Below, one piece after another: positions 24,910 to 32,934 of a DNA stretch of 33,506 nt. The stretch spans positions 1 through 33,506 of the forward strand of contig JAJQAB010000119.1 of the NCBI GenBank assembly GCA_021203985.1. Reading direction: 5' to 3'. The number at the start of each line of letters is the position of its first letter. The stretch's first letter is position 1. The notes under the pieces are model-generated. The model saw only the letters and a program-made list of their open reading frames with translations, had not been told where the DNA came from and did no database searches. Made by a program: the position numbers and the translations under genes. The stretch comes from Ruminococcus sp. Lineage in GTDB: Bacteria > Bacillota > Clostridia > Oscillospirales > Ruminococcaceae.

Positions 24910-25084
24910 GAGGCAATACTGCACAAAGACCACCTACGGCTTTGCACGTCATCTGCTTACATCTTTTCCTTTATCTTGCAAAGTTCCTCCTTGCATTACA
25001 TAGAGTATTGCTTCGTCGTCACTTCACAATCTAAAGAAAAATCTGTGGCGCATCTGGCACACAATCTTCGCGCGGTGTCGCCTC
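24910..25084. repeat. Dispersed MITE-like element in the mntP leader
   Basis: A stretch of about 175 bp with imperfect inverted ends. GAGGCAATACTGCACAAAGA (24910-24929) matches the complement of the right end (25065-25084) at about 15 of 20 positions, all differences being transitions. Internal segments CTACGG..TTTGCACGTCATCTGC and AAAGAAAAATCTGTGGCGCAT resemble the element at 29907-30022. It has no coding capacity. It separates the riboswitch aptamer from the mntP remnant. Confidence 0.6.
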
Positions 25085-25110
25085 TGAAACAAGCCAGACC
25101 GAAAAACGAT

Positions 25111-25175
25111 CAGAATGTTGACTTGCTACACACTGTGTGTGCTCGCTACTCCCCCACGGGAATTTTACTATTCTG
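25111..25175 (-). promoter_or_regulatory. yybP-ykoY manganese riboswitch aptamer
   Basis: Read on the minus strand, GGGGAGTAGC (25154-25145) and GTCAACAT (25122-25115) are the two conserved Mn2+-binding loop sequences of the yybP-ykoY family (Rfam RF00080). They enclose a hairpin with ACACAC/GTGTGT arms. CAGAAT (25175-25170) can pair with ATTCTG (25116-25111) to close the aptamer. These RNAs turn on Mn exporters such as mntP when Mn2+ is high, and the next gene downstream is mntP. Confidence 0.8.
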
Positions 25176-25221
25176 TTTTCTTCGCAGCACCGGCTCTTCC
25201 GTTTCCCGTACCGCCATTTTT

Positions 25222-25251
25222 ATTATAGCACCTGCCCTTTCGGTTAGTCAA
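25222..25251 (-). promoter_or_regulatory. Promoter of the riboswitch-mntP transcript
   Basis: On the minus strand TTGACT (25251-25246), 18 bp, TATAAT (25227-25222), with TGC before the -10. Transcription would start about 40 nt before the aptamer. Confidence 0.7.
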
Positions 25252-25283
25252 GCGTAACATGCGGCAAATCGGCACAATTTTCC

Positions 25284-26621
25284 TTATTTTTCACGCGAAT
25301 CCTTCATTTCACGCAACATCGCGTCCAATGCTACAAAATCCGCCGCACAGGGCGCATACGCGCCGTAACGCACCGCATCATAGTGATCCGTCACATCGAA
25401 CCAGTACGGCTCTGCGCGCCCCGTTTTCTGCAAGTGCGCCAAAATCTGTCCTGTGCTATCGGAATCGTGCGCTAGATCCTCCGGCAGACGTGCCAACGCC
25501 AACGCATAGCCCAAGCGATAACGCGCCGCTTGCTGCGGCATACGCAGGTAACGGCGATACGACCGATTCCAGCTTCGCCGCGTCATAGTGCGCTGCGGCA
25601 AAATCTTATCCGCCCCGGTTGTCCACAAATCCTCGACCTTGTCATAATACGCAGCGGCTTCTTCCTGCGGCACTGTCTTTCTGCCAAAGCGCATCGCTGC
25701 CCAGCGCCGCAAGCCGTGCCAGGCGTCCTGGATCGCATGCCCTATTTCCCGGCGCTTCCAGATCACCAATAGCGCTACGCTAACACCGACAACGATCTCG
25801 GTGATCAGCCAGACCCAGTATGCGGCGGTGTTTTGTTCCACGGTCTGAAGCTGTGCAGTCACCGTCTCTGGCGGCGCTGTTTCCTCCGTGGTGTCATTCT
25901 TAGACGCAAAGAGCCAATAGAGCAAATACCACGCACCGACAGAAATCCAGCACCCGATCCAGCGCAGCAGCCGCGCTGCCGGCACACCAAGCAGCGGAAT
26001 TGCGGCACAAATAACACACAGGATCGCCATCATCCGAAAATTGCTCCGGTGGATTTCCTTCGGCACTTTTTGGATCTTCGCTCTGTCACGAAAAAGCAGC
26101 TGTTCAAACGCCTGCAAATTATTCGCCAGAAGAGACAGGATCGCATTCCCGATCAGAATGCACAAAATCGGTATTATTGACATTTCCGGATCATACACCC
26201 GGCAGATAAGTCCCAGCACCACATCGACCGTGCACACGGCGATTCGCACAAACGGACGTGACAACCGCTCCAACGGCTGGATCGCAAGACGTGTTCCCGC
26301 ATAAAAGCAGCCACCAAGCAAGATACCGCAGTACACACGAAAGCGCATCGCCGGATATGGTAGCCCGTACGTGCCGACCGCCAGCAACAGGATTGTGCCA
26401 AGCCAAAAGCTGCACGCGATCAGGCGCGGGTGTTTGCGATATCGCGAAAAGAGCAGCAGCTGCAGCGCCGTTCCCAGCCATGCAGCGAGGATTAACATTC
26501 CCGTGATCCATAGCGCAAGCGATGTGTTCTGATTTTCCCGCACGATAAATAATGCCGGAATCGGGTAAAGCGCCGCGGCGAATCCCGCGATCAGTCCCAT
26601 TCGCAGCAGAAATTTTTTCAT
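25284..26621 (-). CDS. Hypothetical polytopic membrane protein
   Basis: Not recognised. The 445-aa product has about nine hydrophobic segments: ~5-25, 33-56, 66-86, 93-110, 125-143, 149-168, 200-222, 225-245 and 282-305. A soluble, basic and aromatic C-terminal domain of about 140 residues follows (AAAYYDKVEDLWTTG...RRSWNRSYRRYLRMPQQAARYRLGYALALARL), resembling the tail region of clostridial membrane proteins with transglutaminase or DUF4129-like parts, but I cannot confirm this. I chose the ATG at 26621 with GGGAGGGAAG upstream; an earlier in-frame ATG lies in the preceding terminator. Transcription may read through from the gal operon. Confidence 0.6.
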   Translation of the reverse strand: MKKFLLRMGLIAGFAAALYPIPALFIVRENQNTSLALWITGMLILAAWLGTALQLLLFSRYRKHPRLIACSFWLGTILLLAVGTYGLPYPAMRFRVYCGILLGGCFYAGTRLAIQPLERLSRPFVRIAVCTVDVVLGLICRVYDPEMSIIPILCILIGNAILSLLANNLQAFEQLLFRDRAKIQKVPKEIHRSNFRMMAILCVICAAIPLLGVPAARLLRWIGCWISVGAWYLLYWLFASKNDTTEETAPPETVTAQLQTVEQNTAAYWVWLITEIVVGVSVALLVIWKRREIGHAIQDAWHGLRRWAAMRFGRKTVPQEEAAAYYDKVEDLWTTGADKILPQRTMTRRSWNRSYRRYLRMPQQAARYRLGYALALARLPEDLAHDSDSTGQILAHLQKTGRAEPYWFDVTDHYDAVRYGAYAPCAADFVALDAMLREMKDSREK

Positions 26622-26649
26622 GAATACGCTTCCCTCCCTTTCCACGGGC

Positions 26650-26693
26650 AAAAAAGCAGCACACAGTGGCTGTTTTTTTGCCGCCGTGTGCTG
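26650..26693 (-). terminator. Intrinsic terminator after the DUF2500 gene
   Basis: On the minus strand CAGCACAC (26693-26686) pairs with GTGTGCTG (26664-26657), followed by C and TTTTTT (26655-26650). It closes the galK-galE-DUF2500 unit. Confidence 0.8.
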
Positions 26694-26719
26694 TTCCATG
26701 CACGCTTAGACGCGATGCG

Positions 26720-27265
26720 TTAGCGCCGGTTTCCTGCCGCCGTACCAATCGGCGCAGTGCGGAACGCATTCAAGTCCTCTACCACTTCTCCGCCGTTGTA
26801 TTGGAATCGAATCAGCTGGTCGCCCTGAAACGTCAGCTGCCCCTGCTGATGAAACGGTGTCTCCACATAAGTGCGCTTGCTTGTTACGATATGTAAAATC
26901 TCGCCCTTTCTGGTCTTAAAAATCAGCTCATAATATTCATTGTACAGCTTCATTGTACCGCTTGGATCCATCGTTCGGCGGCGTTCGTCCACCTTTTGCA
27001 CCAGCACAGCAATGACCGAGCGCGATGGATTCTTTCCACGATTCGGTTTTCGCATGTTTCTCTCTCCCGTCACATAATATTCTCGATTATATTCCAACGG
27101 CATACGTTTTTCATTGGAATTCGGATTTTGCGGCAGTATACGGCTGATCTTATGCCAAAATTGGCTTTGCCGCGATCCGAGCATTACCACAAGCAGCAGC
27201 ACAATTGTCACTGCCACCATGATAATCAAAAAGTTATCGATCACATCTCCAAATTTATCTGACAT
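26720..27265 (-). CDS. DUF2500 family single-pass membrane protein
   Basis: A 181-aa protein with an N-terminal membrane helix (about 10-29) and a basic cytoplasmic or extracellular linker. The domain reads RSVIAVLVQKVDERRR ... YYELIFKTRKGEILHIVTSKRTYVETPFHQQGQLTFQGDQLIRF. The pattern of a modified V-x-x-K-R strand, a Y-x-x-x-F strand and the GxLTFQGxxxxxF end matches DUF2500, whose function is unknown. The ATG has a GGGAGG site. It lies 27 bp after galE, so it is probably the third gene of the gal operon. Confidence 0.75.
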   Translation of the reverse strand: MSDKFGDVIDNFLIIMVAVTIVLLLVVMLGSRQSQFWHKISRILPQNPNSNEKRMPLEYNREYYVTGERNMRKPNRGKNPSRSVIAVLVQKVDERRRTMDPSGTMKLYNEYYELIFKTRKGEILHIVTSKRTYVETPFHQQGQLTFQGDQLIRFQYNGGEVVEDLNAFRTAPIGTAAGNRR

Positions 27266-27292
27266 AATACCTCCCTTTCTCTTCCGCCGCTT

Positions 27293-28303
27293 TCATATGC
27301 CGTTGGGATTTTGCAGCGTAAAGCGCCAGCTGTCCGCGCACATTTCTTCCAGGTTCGAAACTGCTTCCCAGCCCAAAAGCTCCTTTGCCTTTGTCGGATC
27401 TGCATAAGACGTTGCAATATCTCCTGCGCGCCGTTCCACAATTTGCAGCGGAATCTGCTTTCTACATGCTTTTTCATAGGCGTGCACCACTTCAAGCACG
27501 CTGCTTCCCTTTCCTGTGCCCAGATTGATCGGTTCAAATCCTGTATGCTGCATCGCATAATCCAGCGCTGCCACATGGCCATTTGCCAAATCCATTACAT
27601 GAATATAATCGCGCACGCCCGTGCCGTCCGGCGTATCATAGTCGTTTCCAAAAACGCTCAGCTGTTTGAGCTTCCCGACAGCAACCTGTGCCACATAGGG
27701 AACGAGATTGTTTGGAATCCCCTTCGGATTCTCGCCGATCAGTCCACTTTCGTGCGCGCCGATTGGGTTAAAATAACGCAGCACCACTGCGCGGAACGAG
27801 GAATTCGCCGTGCAGACGTCCCGCAAAATCTGTTCGATCATCACCTTGGTATAGCCATAAGGATTCGTTGCCGAGATCGGCATATCCTCCAGATAGGGAA
27901 CAGGGTTGTCGCAGCCGTACACCGTTGCGCTGGATGATAATACCATCGTATTGCACTGAAATTCCGCCATAACTTCCAGCAGTTTTATCGTTCCGCCGAT
28001 ATTGTTCTCATAATATTCCAGCGGCTTTTCCACTGATTCACCGACCGCTTTCAGACCGGCAAAATGAATCACTGCGTCAATTTTATTGTTCAGGAAGATT
28101 TGACGCATGCCCTCTACATCACGCATATCAGTACGATAAAAGCGTACATGTTTGCCCGTGATCATTTCGATTCTTGCAGCCGCCTCTACCTTTGAGTTGG
28201 ACAAATTATCCATCAGAACGACCTGGTAACCGGCGTTGATAAACGCAATGCACGCGTGGCTGCCGATAAACCCAGTGCCCCCCGTAATTAAAATCTTTCC
28301 CAT
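27293..28303 (-). CDS. galE: UDP-glucose 4-epimerase
   Basis: Interconverts UDP-galactose and UDP-glucose with bound NAD, in the Leloir pathway and for galactose-containing envelope sugars. The 336-aa product has the Rossmann motif G8GTGFIGSH16, DMRD, HFAGLKAVGES, SSSATVYG (Ser/Thr) and the catalytic Y-x-x-x-K in NPYGYTKVMIE. It lies 26 bp downstream of galK. The length is typical. galT is not in the window. Confidence 0.95.
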   Translation of the reverse strand: MGKILITGGTGFIGSHACIAFINAGYQVVLMDNLSNSKVEAAARIEMITGKHVRFYRTDMRDVEGMRQIFLNNKIDAVIHFAGLKAVGESVEKPLEYYENNIGGTIKLLEVMAEFQCNTMVLSSSATVYGCDNPVPYLEDMPISATNPYGYTKVMIEQILRDVCTANSSFRAVVLRYFNPIGAHESGLIGENPKGIPNNLVPYVAQVAVGKLKQLSVFGNDYDTPDGTGVRDYIHVMDLANGHVAALDYAMQHTGFEPINLGTGKGSSVLEVVHAYEKACRKQIPLQIVERRAGDIATSYADPTKAKELLGWEAVSNLEEMCADSWRFTLQNPNGI

Positions 28304-28329
28304 TTATCTTCATCCTTTCTAATCATCTG

Positions 28330-29622
28330 TCAAATCAAAACTGTCTGACCGCCCACCGGTCGAATGCGCAGTACGTGGCAGCATCTTCTGCCGAGCGCCG
28401 CTTCCATTTTGCTACAGAACTGCGACAGCAGCACCGTTGGCACAAACGCCTGAATCGTACTGCCAAATCCGCCGCCATGCACACGAATCGCGCCGCGTCC
28501 GCCAAGGATTGTCGACCCAACTGCAAGTGCAATTGAAACCGGCTGATGCTGTGGCATCGATGACGGATACACGTTCTGGAGCAAGCAGTAGGACGACTGG
28601 CCCGAGCTTTGTACCAGCTGCAAAAACGAAGAAAAGTCGTTCCGTTCTAAAGCATCCGATTCACCCTGTGCGCGGCCATCCTCCCGGAAGAAATGCAGTG
28701 CGCGCAAAACCGCGCGATCGCCACACGCCGCACGCAGCGCCGGAATCGCACCCATCACCTGTTCCTCGGTGATTTCAAAGAGAACCTCTTTGCCAAAATA
28801 AGACACAACCGCGCGCATTTCCCTTGGAATCGCCGCATATTCCTCTGTCAGGCTTGCATGACTTCCGCCGGTGTCGACAATACAAAGCGCATAGCCCGTA
28901 TTGGAAAAATCGAACGCAATGGGTTTCACCGATGGCTTCGCGGGATTCGCAAAGTCAATCGCCACAACGCCGCCAACAGAGGACGCCATCTGATCCATCA
29001 GACCGCAGGGCTTTCGGTAAAAGACGTTTTCGGCATACTGCCCGATCTCTGCCAATTTCACCGCATCAAACGCGTAATCCGCATAAAGCGCATTGCAAAT
29101 CGTTCCGATCAGTACTTCAAATGCCGCAGAAGAAGAAAGCCCAGATCCTTTCATCACACGCGATGTAGTATAGGCGTCAAATCCAGTGGCAAGCGGATAG
29201 CCCAGCTCTCCATATCGTGCGACAACGCCGCGAACCAATTCCCCGGCATGCAGTTCTTGATCCTCGGGAATCGGCAGAAGTTCATCCAGCGAAATCACAT
29301 CAAACGGATGCCCCTCGGATTGTACGCGAATCGTACGGTCCGTTCGTTTCGCAACAACTGCCAGAATATCCAGATTCACGCTTGCCGCAAGCACATGGCC
29401 GCGCTGATGATCGGTGTGATTGACACCCAATTCGGTTCTGCCCGAGGCAGAAAAAATTGCAATTTCCCGATCGCCGCCGAATTTCGCTGCAAATCGATCC
29501 AACATCCGGAGCAGCCGTTCCCGATCGGGCGAAAGCCCTGTCTTGTCACCGCTAAGCCGAAACAGCAAATCATCCAATTTTCCGCTGTGCAGCAAACGGC
29601 GCACCTCTGCAATTTGCCTCAA
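28330..29622 (-). CDS. galK: Galactokinase (GHMP kinase)
   Basis: Phosphorylates galactose to galactose 1-phosphate with ATP. It has the three GHMP-kinase landmarks: a GRTELGVNHTDHQRGH motif where classical GalK has GRxNLIGEHTDY, the ATP loop MKGSGLSSSAAFE and the C-terminal VHGGGFGSTIQAFV. The altered first motif is typical of the clostridial GalK branch. I prefer the TTG at 29622, 7 nt after AAAGGAAGAG, which gives 430 aa; an in-frame ATG at 29664 sits in a GC-rich hairpin (CGGGCGGC with GCTGCCCG) without a ribosome site. First gene of the gal operon. Confidence 0.88.
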   Translation of the reverse strand: MRQIAEVRRLLHSGKLDDLLFRLSGDKTGLSPDRERLLRMLDRFAAKFGGDREIAIFSASGRTELGVNHTDHQRGHVLAASVNLDILAVVAKRTDRTIRVQSEGHPFDVISLDELLPIPEDQELHAGELVRGVVARYGELGYPLATGFDAYTTSRVMKGSGLSSSAAFEVLIGTICNALYADYAFDAVKLAEIGQYAENVFYRKPCGLMDQMASSVGGVVAIDFANPAKPSVKPIAFDFSNTGYALCIVDTGGSHASLTEEYAAIPREMRAVVSYFGKEVLFEITEEQVMGAIPALRAACGDRAVLRALHFFREDGRAQGESDALERNDFSSFLQLVQSSGQSSYCLLQNVYPSSMPQHQPVSIALAVGSTILGGRGAIRVHGGGFGSTIQAFVPTVLLSQFCSKMEAALGRRCCHVLRIRPVGGQTVLI

Positions 29623-29703
29623 AAAATCTCTTCCTTTATCTGCCAAAGCCCTCCCGGGCAGCATTCACGCCGCCCGACGACTTCCCACAACTTCTCGTCT
29701 TTC

Positions 29704-29732
29704 AGTATACCAGATTTTCACACATTTTGCAA
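29704..29732 (-). promoter_or_regulatory. Promoter of the gal operon
   Basis: On the minus strand TTGCAA (29732-29727), 17 bp, TATACT (29709-29704). The leader is about 80 nt and contains the CGGGC/GCCCG hairpin near 29650-29675. Confidence 0.65.
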
Positions 29733-29874
29733 GTTCTATTTTTGTTTTTTTACAAGAAGATAAAAAAAGAAGCCTCCGCCTTCTATTCCGAAGAAAAAAT
29801 AAAGCAATCGCCTGAGAAGATTTTCCCTCTGAAAGCGCCTTTCCCTGGCGTTTTTATAGCAAAGCGAAAAACCC

Positions 29875-29903
29875 TTGACAAAGCCGTCAGGATCTGCTAT
29901 AAT
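29875..29903 (+). promoter_or_regulatory. Promoter of the thi operon
   Basis: TTGACA (29875-29880), exactly 17 bp, TATAAT (29898-29903), with TGC before the -10; close to ideal sigA consensus. The repeat element at 29907 begins right after the -10 box, so the transcription start lies inside it. Confidence 0.85.
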
Positions 29904-29906
29904 AAA

Positions 29907-30022
29907 TATAATACCGTACAAAGTACGTCTACGGTTTTTCACATCATCTGCTGGTATATTGCCTTTATTGTAAAGAAAAACCTAAGGCGCATTTGACGCT
30001 GGGTCTTGTGCGGTATTGCTTA
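29907..30022. repeat. Second copy of the dispersed MITE-like element
   Basis: About 116 bp. The left end AATACCGTACAAAG is complementary to the right end CTTGTGCGGTATT with one or two mismatches. The interior CTACGGTTTTTCACATCATCTGC matches the copy in the mntP leader (CTACGGCTTTGCACGTCATCTGC) closely, as does TAAAGAAAAACCT..GGCGCAT. It is non-coding and shorter than the other copy. Confidence 0.6.
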
Positions 30023-30041
30023 AAATCAAATCAATATGTAA

Positions 30042-30087
30042 AAAATGGGGTGCACCACCGCGGGTGCAGCCCATTTTCTGTCTTTTT
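30042..30087 (+). terminator. Terminator-like hairpin in the thiS leader
   Basis: AAAATGGG (30042-30049) pairs with CCCATTTT (30070-30077), and inside TGCACC pairs with GGTGCA across a G-G mismatch. CTGTCTTTTT follows. It lies between the promoter and thiS, so it would attenuate the operon. No TPP riboswitch signature (CTGAGA, or ACCTGATCTGG) is seen. Confidence 0.65.
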
Positions 30088-30107
30088 GCAGAAAGGAAGA
30101 TGTTTTT

Positions 30108-30302
30108 ATGCGTGTCAATGGTACAGAACAGACACTCGCACAACCGACAACGCTCGCGCAATTCTTAGCGCAGCAAGGCTATCGCGTGGAACGCATTGTC
30201 GTTGAGAGAAACGGCGAAATTGTTCCCAAGGCTGCCTATGCATCCGTGCAGCTCTGCGACAGCGATGTCATCGAAATCGTCAGCTTTATGGGCGGCGGCT
30301 AA
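30108..30302 (+). CDS. thiS: Sulfur carrier protein ThiS
   Basis: A 64-aa ubiquitin-like carrier. It begins MRVNGTEQTL, has the central VVERNGEIVPK core, and ends EIVSFMGGG, supplying the C-terminal Gly-Gly that is converted to a thiocarboxylate and delivers sulfur to ThiG. The ATG at 30108 has AAAGGAAG 8 nt upstream. First gene of the thiazole operon. The adenylating enzyme ThiF is not in the window and must be encoded elsewhere or replaced by a homologue. Confidence 0.92.
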   Translation: MRVNGTEQTLAQPTTLAQFLAQQGYRVERIVVERNGEIVPKAAYASVQLCDSDVIEIVSFMGGG

Positions 30303-30362
30303 TGCCACGGGCAGTATGTTTTCAGCACCACACTAAAACCCCAAGAAAGGAATTTTGATACC

Positions 30363-31142
30363 ATGCAAAGCTTGCAACAAGATCCGCTGATTCTCGGCGG
30401 CAAAACATTTCACTCTCGTTTCATCCTCGGCTCGGGCAAGTTCTCGCTTCAGCTGGTCCGTGATGTCATGACATACGGAAAATGCGAAATGGCGACCATT
30501 GCCCTGCGCCGTGCCAATGCCGACAGTCCGGAGAATATCCTCGATTTTCTGCCGGAACACCTTACGCTATTACCGAATACTTCCGGTGCGCGCAATGCGG
30601 AGGAAGCCATTCGAATTGCACACCTGTCACGAGAGCTTGGCTGCGGTGACTTTATCAAGATCGAAGTCATCCCCGATACGAAATATCTTCTGCCGGACAA
30701 TGGTGAAACCATTCGCGCCACGGAAATTCTAGCAAACGAAGGCTTCCACGTTTTGCCGTATATGTATCCGGATCTCATTTGTGCGCGTCATCTTGTCGAT
30801 GCCGGCGCTGCTGCAATTATGCCGCTTGGCGCGCCGATCGGCAGCAACAAGGGGCTGCGCACCAAGGATTTTATCCGGATTCTGATCGATGAAATCGACC
30901 TGCCCATTATCGTTGACGCCGGAATTGGCACGCCATCTCAGGCGTGCGAAGCGATGGAAATGGGGGCTGCTGCGGTTATGGCGAACACGGCAATTGCAAC
31001 CTCCGATCACTGCGCGATGATGGCACATGCCTTCCGGCTTGCAATCGAAGCCGGACGTGCCGCGTATCTGGCAAAGCTCGGCAGAGTGCTCGACAACGAT
31101 GCAGAAGCGTCCAGTCCGCTGACGGGCTTCTTGCAGGATTAA
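30363..31142 (+). CDS. thiG: Thiazole synthase ThiG
   Basis: Forms the thiazole phosphate moiety of thiamine from deoxyxylulose 5-phosphate, dehydroglycine and ThiS thiocarboxylate. The 259-aa TIM-barrel protein shows [41 protein letters not shown] with the Schiff-base Lys99, [13 protein letters not shown] and [17 protein letters not shown]. The length is normal. It lies 60 bp after thiS and 43 bp before thiH. Confidence 0.95.
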   Translation: MQSLQQDPLILGGKTFHSRFILGSGKFSLQLVRDVMTYGKCEMATIALRRANADSPENILDFLPEHLTLLPNTSGARNAEEAIRIAHLSRELGCGDFIKIEVIPDTKYLLPDNGETIRATEILANEGFHVLPYMYPDLICARHLVDAGAAAIMPLGAPIGSNKGLRTKDFIRILIDEIDLPIIVDAGIGTPSQACEAMEMGAAAVMANTAIATSDHCAMMAHAFRLAIEAGRAAYLAKLGRVLDNDAEASSPLTGFLQD

Positions 31143-31185
31143 AGCGCCTGATCCGATCTTGTCCGAAACAAAAGGAGAATTTTCT

Positions 31186-32349
31186 ATGCGTAAAATCTAT
31201 GATCCAATAGAATTCCAGCCGGGAATGAAGACGATCGATTCCAATCTTTTCGATCGTGTCCTGGATGCACGAAACCGAAACAATCCGGCTTCCTATACCA
31301 CAGCTGATGCACAAAACGCCCTACAAAAGGAGACGCTGTCCTACGAGGATTTTGCGGCGCTGTTGTCCCCTGCCGCGGAACCATTATTAGAGCCAATGGC
31401 GCAGCGCGCAAAGGCAGAGCGCGAAAAGAACTTCGGCAACAATGTCCTCTTGTTTACGCCGCTCTATCTCTCCAATTTCTGCGAAAATCAGTGTGTCTAC
31501 TGCGGCTTTAACTGTCAAAATCCGATCACACGTTATCGGCTCAACACTGCGGAAATGGAAGCGGAAATGGAAGCGATTGCCAAAACCGGCATGCGTGAAA
31601 TTCTGCTGCTCACCGGCGAAAGCCGCAGCGCTTCCGACCCGGAATATATCGCAGAAGCGGTACGAATTGCCAGGAAATATTTTTCTACAATTGGTCTGGA
31701 AGTCTACCCGATGAACGTGGACGAATACCGGATGCTATGTGAAAGCGGCGCAGATTTTGTGACAGTCTTTCAGGAGACTTATGACTTAGAGCGCTACAAG
31801 GAGCTGCATCTTGCCGGCACAAAACGCTGCTTCCCATATCGCGTCTGTGCCCAGGAGCGCGCACTTATGGGCGGCATGCGCGGCGTAGGATTCGGCGTAT
31901 TGCTGGGGCTTGCAGATTTCCGCAGGGACATGTTTGCCGCCGGTGTACACGCTGCGATCCTGCAGAAAAAATATCCGCATGCAGAAATCGCGCTCTCGTT
32001 CCCACGGCTTCGTCCCTATAAAAATCACGCGGAAGCCAATCCACACGATGTGCATGAAACGCAGCTATTGCAGATGATGCTGGCTTGCCGCATTTTCCTA
32101 CCGTTTGCAAGCTTTACCATTTCCACGCGGGAGCGCGCCGATTTTCGTGATCACGTGCTCCCCCTTGCGGCTACGAAAATATCCGCCGGCGTGAATGTTG
32201 GAATCGGTGGGCACAAGGATCAAAGTGCGCAAAAGGGCGATGCGCAGTTTGAAATTTCAGATCCTCGTTCCCTGGCGGAAATTCATGACGCGATTATCGC
32301 GCAGGGCATGCAGCCGGTCTATACCGACTACATCAACACGAACGCATGA
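31186..32349 (+). CDS. thiH: 2-iminoacetate synthase ThiH (radical SAM)
   Basis: Cleaves tyrosine by a radical SAM mechanism to give dehydroglycine (2-iminoacetate) and p-cresol; this anaerobic route replaces glycine oxidase ThiO. The 387-aa product has the Fe4S4-binding Cys99-x3-Cys103-x2-Cys106 in NFCENQCVYCGF, then LLTGESR, EVYPMNVDEY, QETYDLERY and GGHKDQ. I chose the ATG at 31186, 7 nt after AAAGGAG; an in-frame ATG at 31159 lacks a site. Its TGA overlaps the next ATG by 4 bp, so translation is coupled. Confidence 0.95.
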   Translation: MRKIYDPIEFQPGMKTIDSNLFDRVLDARNRNNPASYTTADAQNALQKETLSYEDFAALLSPAAEPLLEPMAQRAKAEREKNFGNNVLLFTPLYLSNFCENQCVYCGFNCQNPITRYRLNTAEMEAEMEAIAKTGMREILLLTGESRSASDPEYIAEAVRIARKYFSTIGLEVYPMNVDEYRMLCESGADFVTVFQETYDLERYKELHLAGTKRCFPYRVCAQERALMGGMRGVGFGVLLGLADFRRDMFAAGVHAAILQKKYPHAEIALSFPRLRPYKNHAEANPHDVHETQLLQMMLACRIFLPFASFTISTRERADFRDHVLPLAATKISAGVNVGIGGHKDQSAQKGDAQFEISDPRSLAEIHDAIIAQGMQPVYTDYINTNA

Positions 32350-32933
32350 AGCTGATTTGTGTAACGAACCGAAAGCTCTGCGCTGCGGATTTTTTGCAGC
32401 GTATTGAAGCGATTGCCGCGGCAGGTGTGGACGCAATTCTGCTTCGGGAAAAGGATCTGCCCGTGGCGTCCTATCGCTCGCTCGCGCTGCGCTGTCAAAG
32501 CATCTGTCAAAAATACCGCACGCCGCTGATTTTGAACACCTTTGCCACAGTGGCAGCAGAGCTTCATTTGCCGGTGCAGCTATCGATGACGCTGCAGTGC
32601 CAGTTACCCGATGACCTTCGGTCGAATCTTCCGGCAGTCGGCGCATCGATGCACAGTCTCGAAGAAGCCGTTTCCGCGAGTCAGCGCGGTGCGGACTGGC
32701 TGATTGCCGGACATATCTTCCCCACCGCCTGCAAAGCGGATCTGCCGCCGCGTGGGGTGCAATTTTTGCAGGAAATTTGCGAGAATGTCTCGATTCCGGT
32801 CTATGCCATTGGCGGAATTACCGCGGAGCAGCAGCAGATCGTGCAATGTGCCGGGGCGGTGGGCTGCTGCGTCATGTCGGAGCTGATGCAATGTCATGAC
32901 CCAAAGGAAACAATTTACAAATGGAAGTGTTAG
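32346..32933 (+). CDS. TenI/ThiE family protein, probable thiazole tautomerase
   Basis: A 195-aa TIM-barrel protein of the thiamine phosphate synthase superfamily: LICVTNRKLC, ILLREKDLP, LNTFATVA, GASMHSLEEAVSA, GHIFPTACKADLPPRG and AIGGITAEQ. The segment GHIFPTACKxDLPPRG is closer to TenI (thiazole tautomerase) than to ThiE, which has a Gly-Pro-hydrophobic-Phe sequence there. A role next to ThiG and ThiH, aromatising the thiazole product, fits well, but a ThiE function is not excluded. The ATG overlaps the thiH stop. Confidence 0.8.
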   Translation: MKLICVTNRKLCAADFLQRIEAIAAAGVDAILLREKDLPVASYRSLALRCQSICQKYRTPLILNTFATVAAELHLPVQLSMTLQCQLPDDLRSNLPAVGASMHSLEEAVSASQRGADWLIAGHIFPTACKADLPPRGVQFLQEICENVSIPVYAIGGITAEQQQIVQCAGAVGCCVMSELMQCHDPKETIYKWKC

Positions 32934-32934
32934 C

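Noticed and set aside
24841-24910. ATAGCC/GGCTAT hairpin between the repeat and mntP as a riboswitch terminator
   Set aside because: The hairpin is real (24855-24891), but the following sequence has no proper T-tract, so I could not support it as an expression platform.
24976-25588. Plus-strand frames over the mntP leader and the 3' end of the membrane protein gene
   Set aside because: The region is explained by a promoter, riboswitch and repeat on the minus strand; the frames lack ribosome sites.
28693-29763. 356-codon open frame on the plus strand opposite galK
   Set aside because: Entirely antisense to galK and rich in Arg, His and Gln as expected of a shadow frame; no family pattern.
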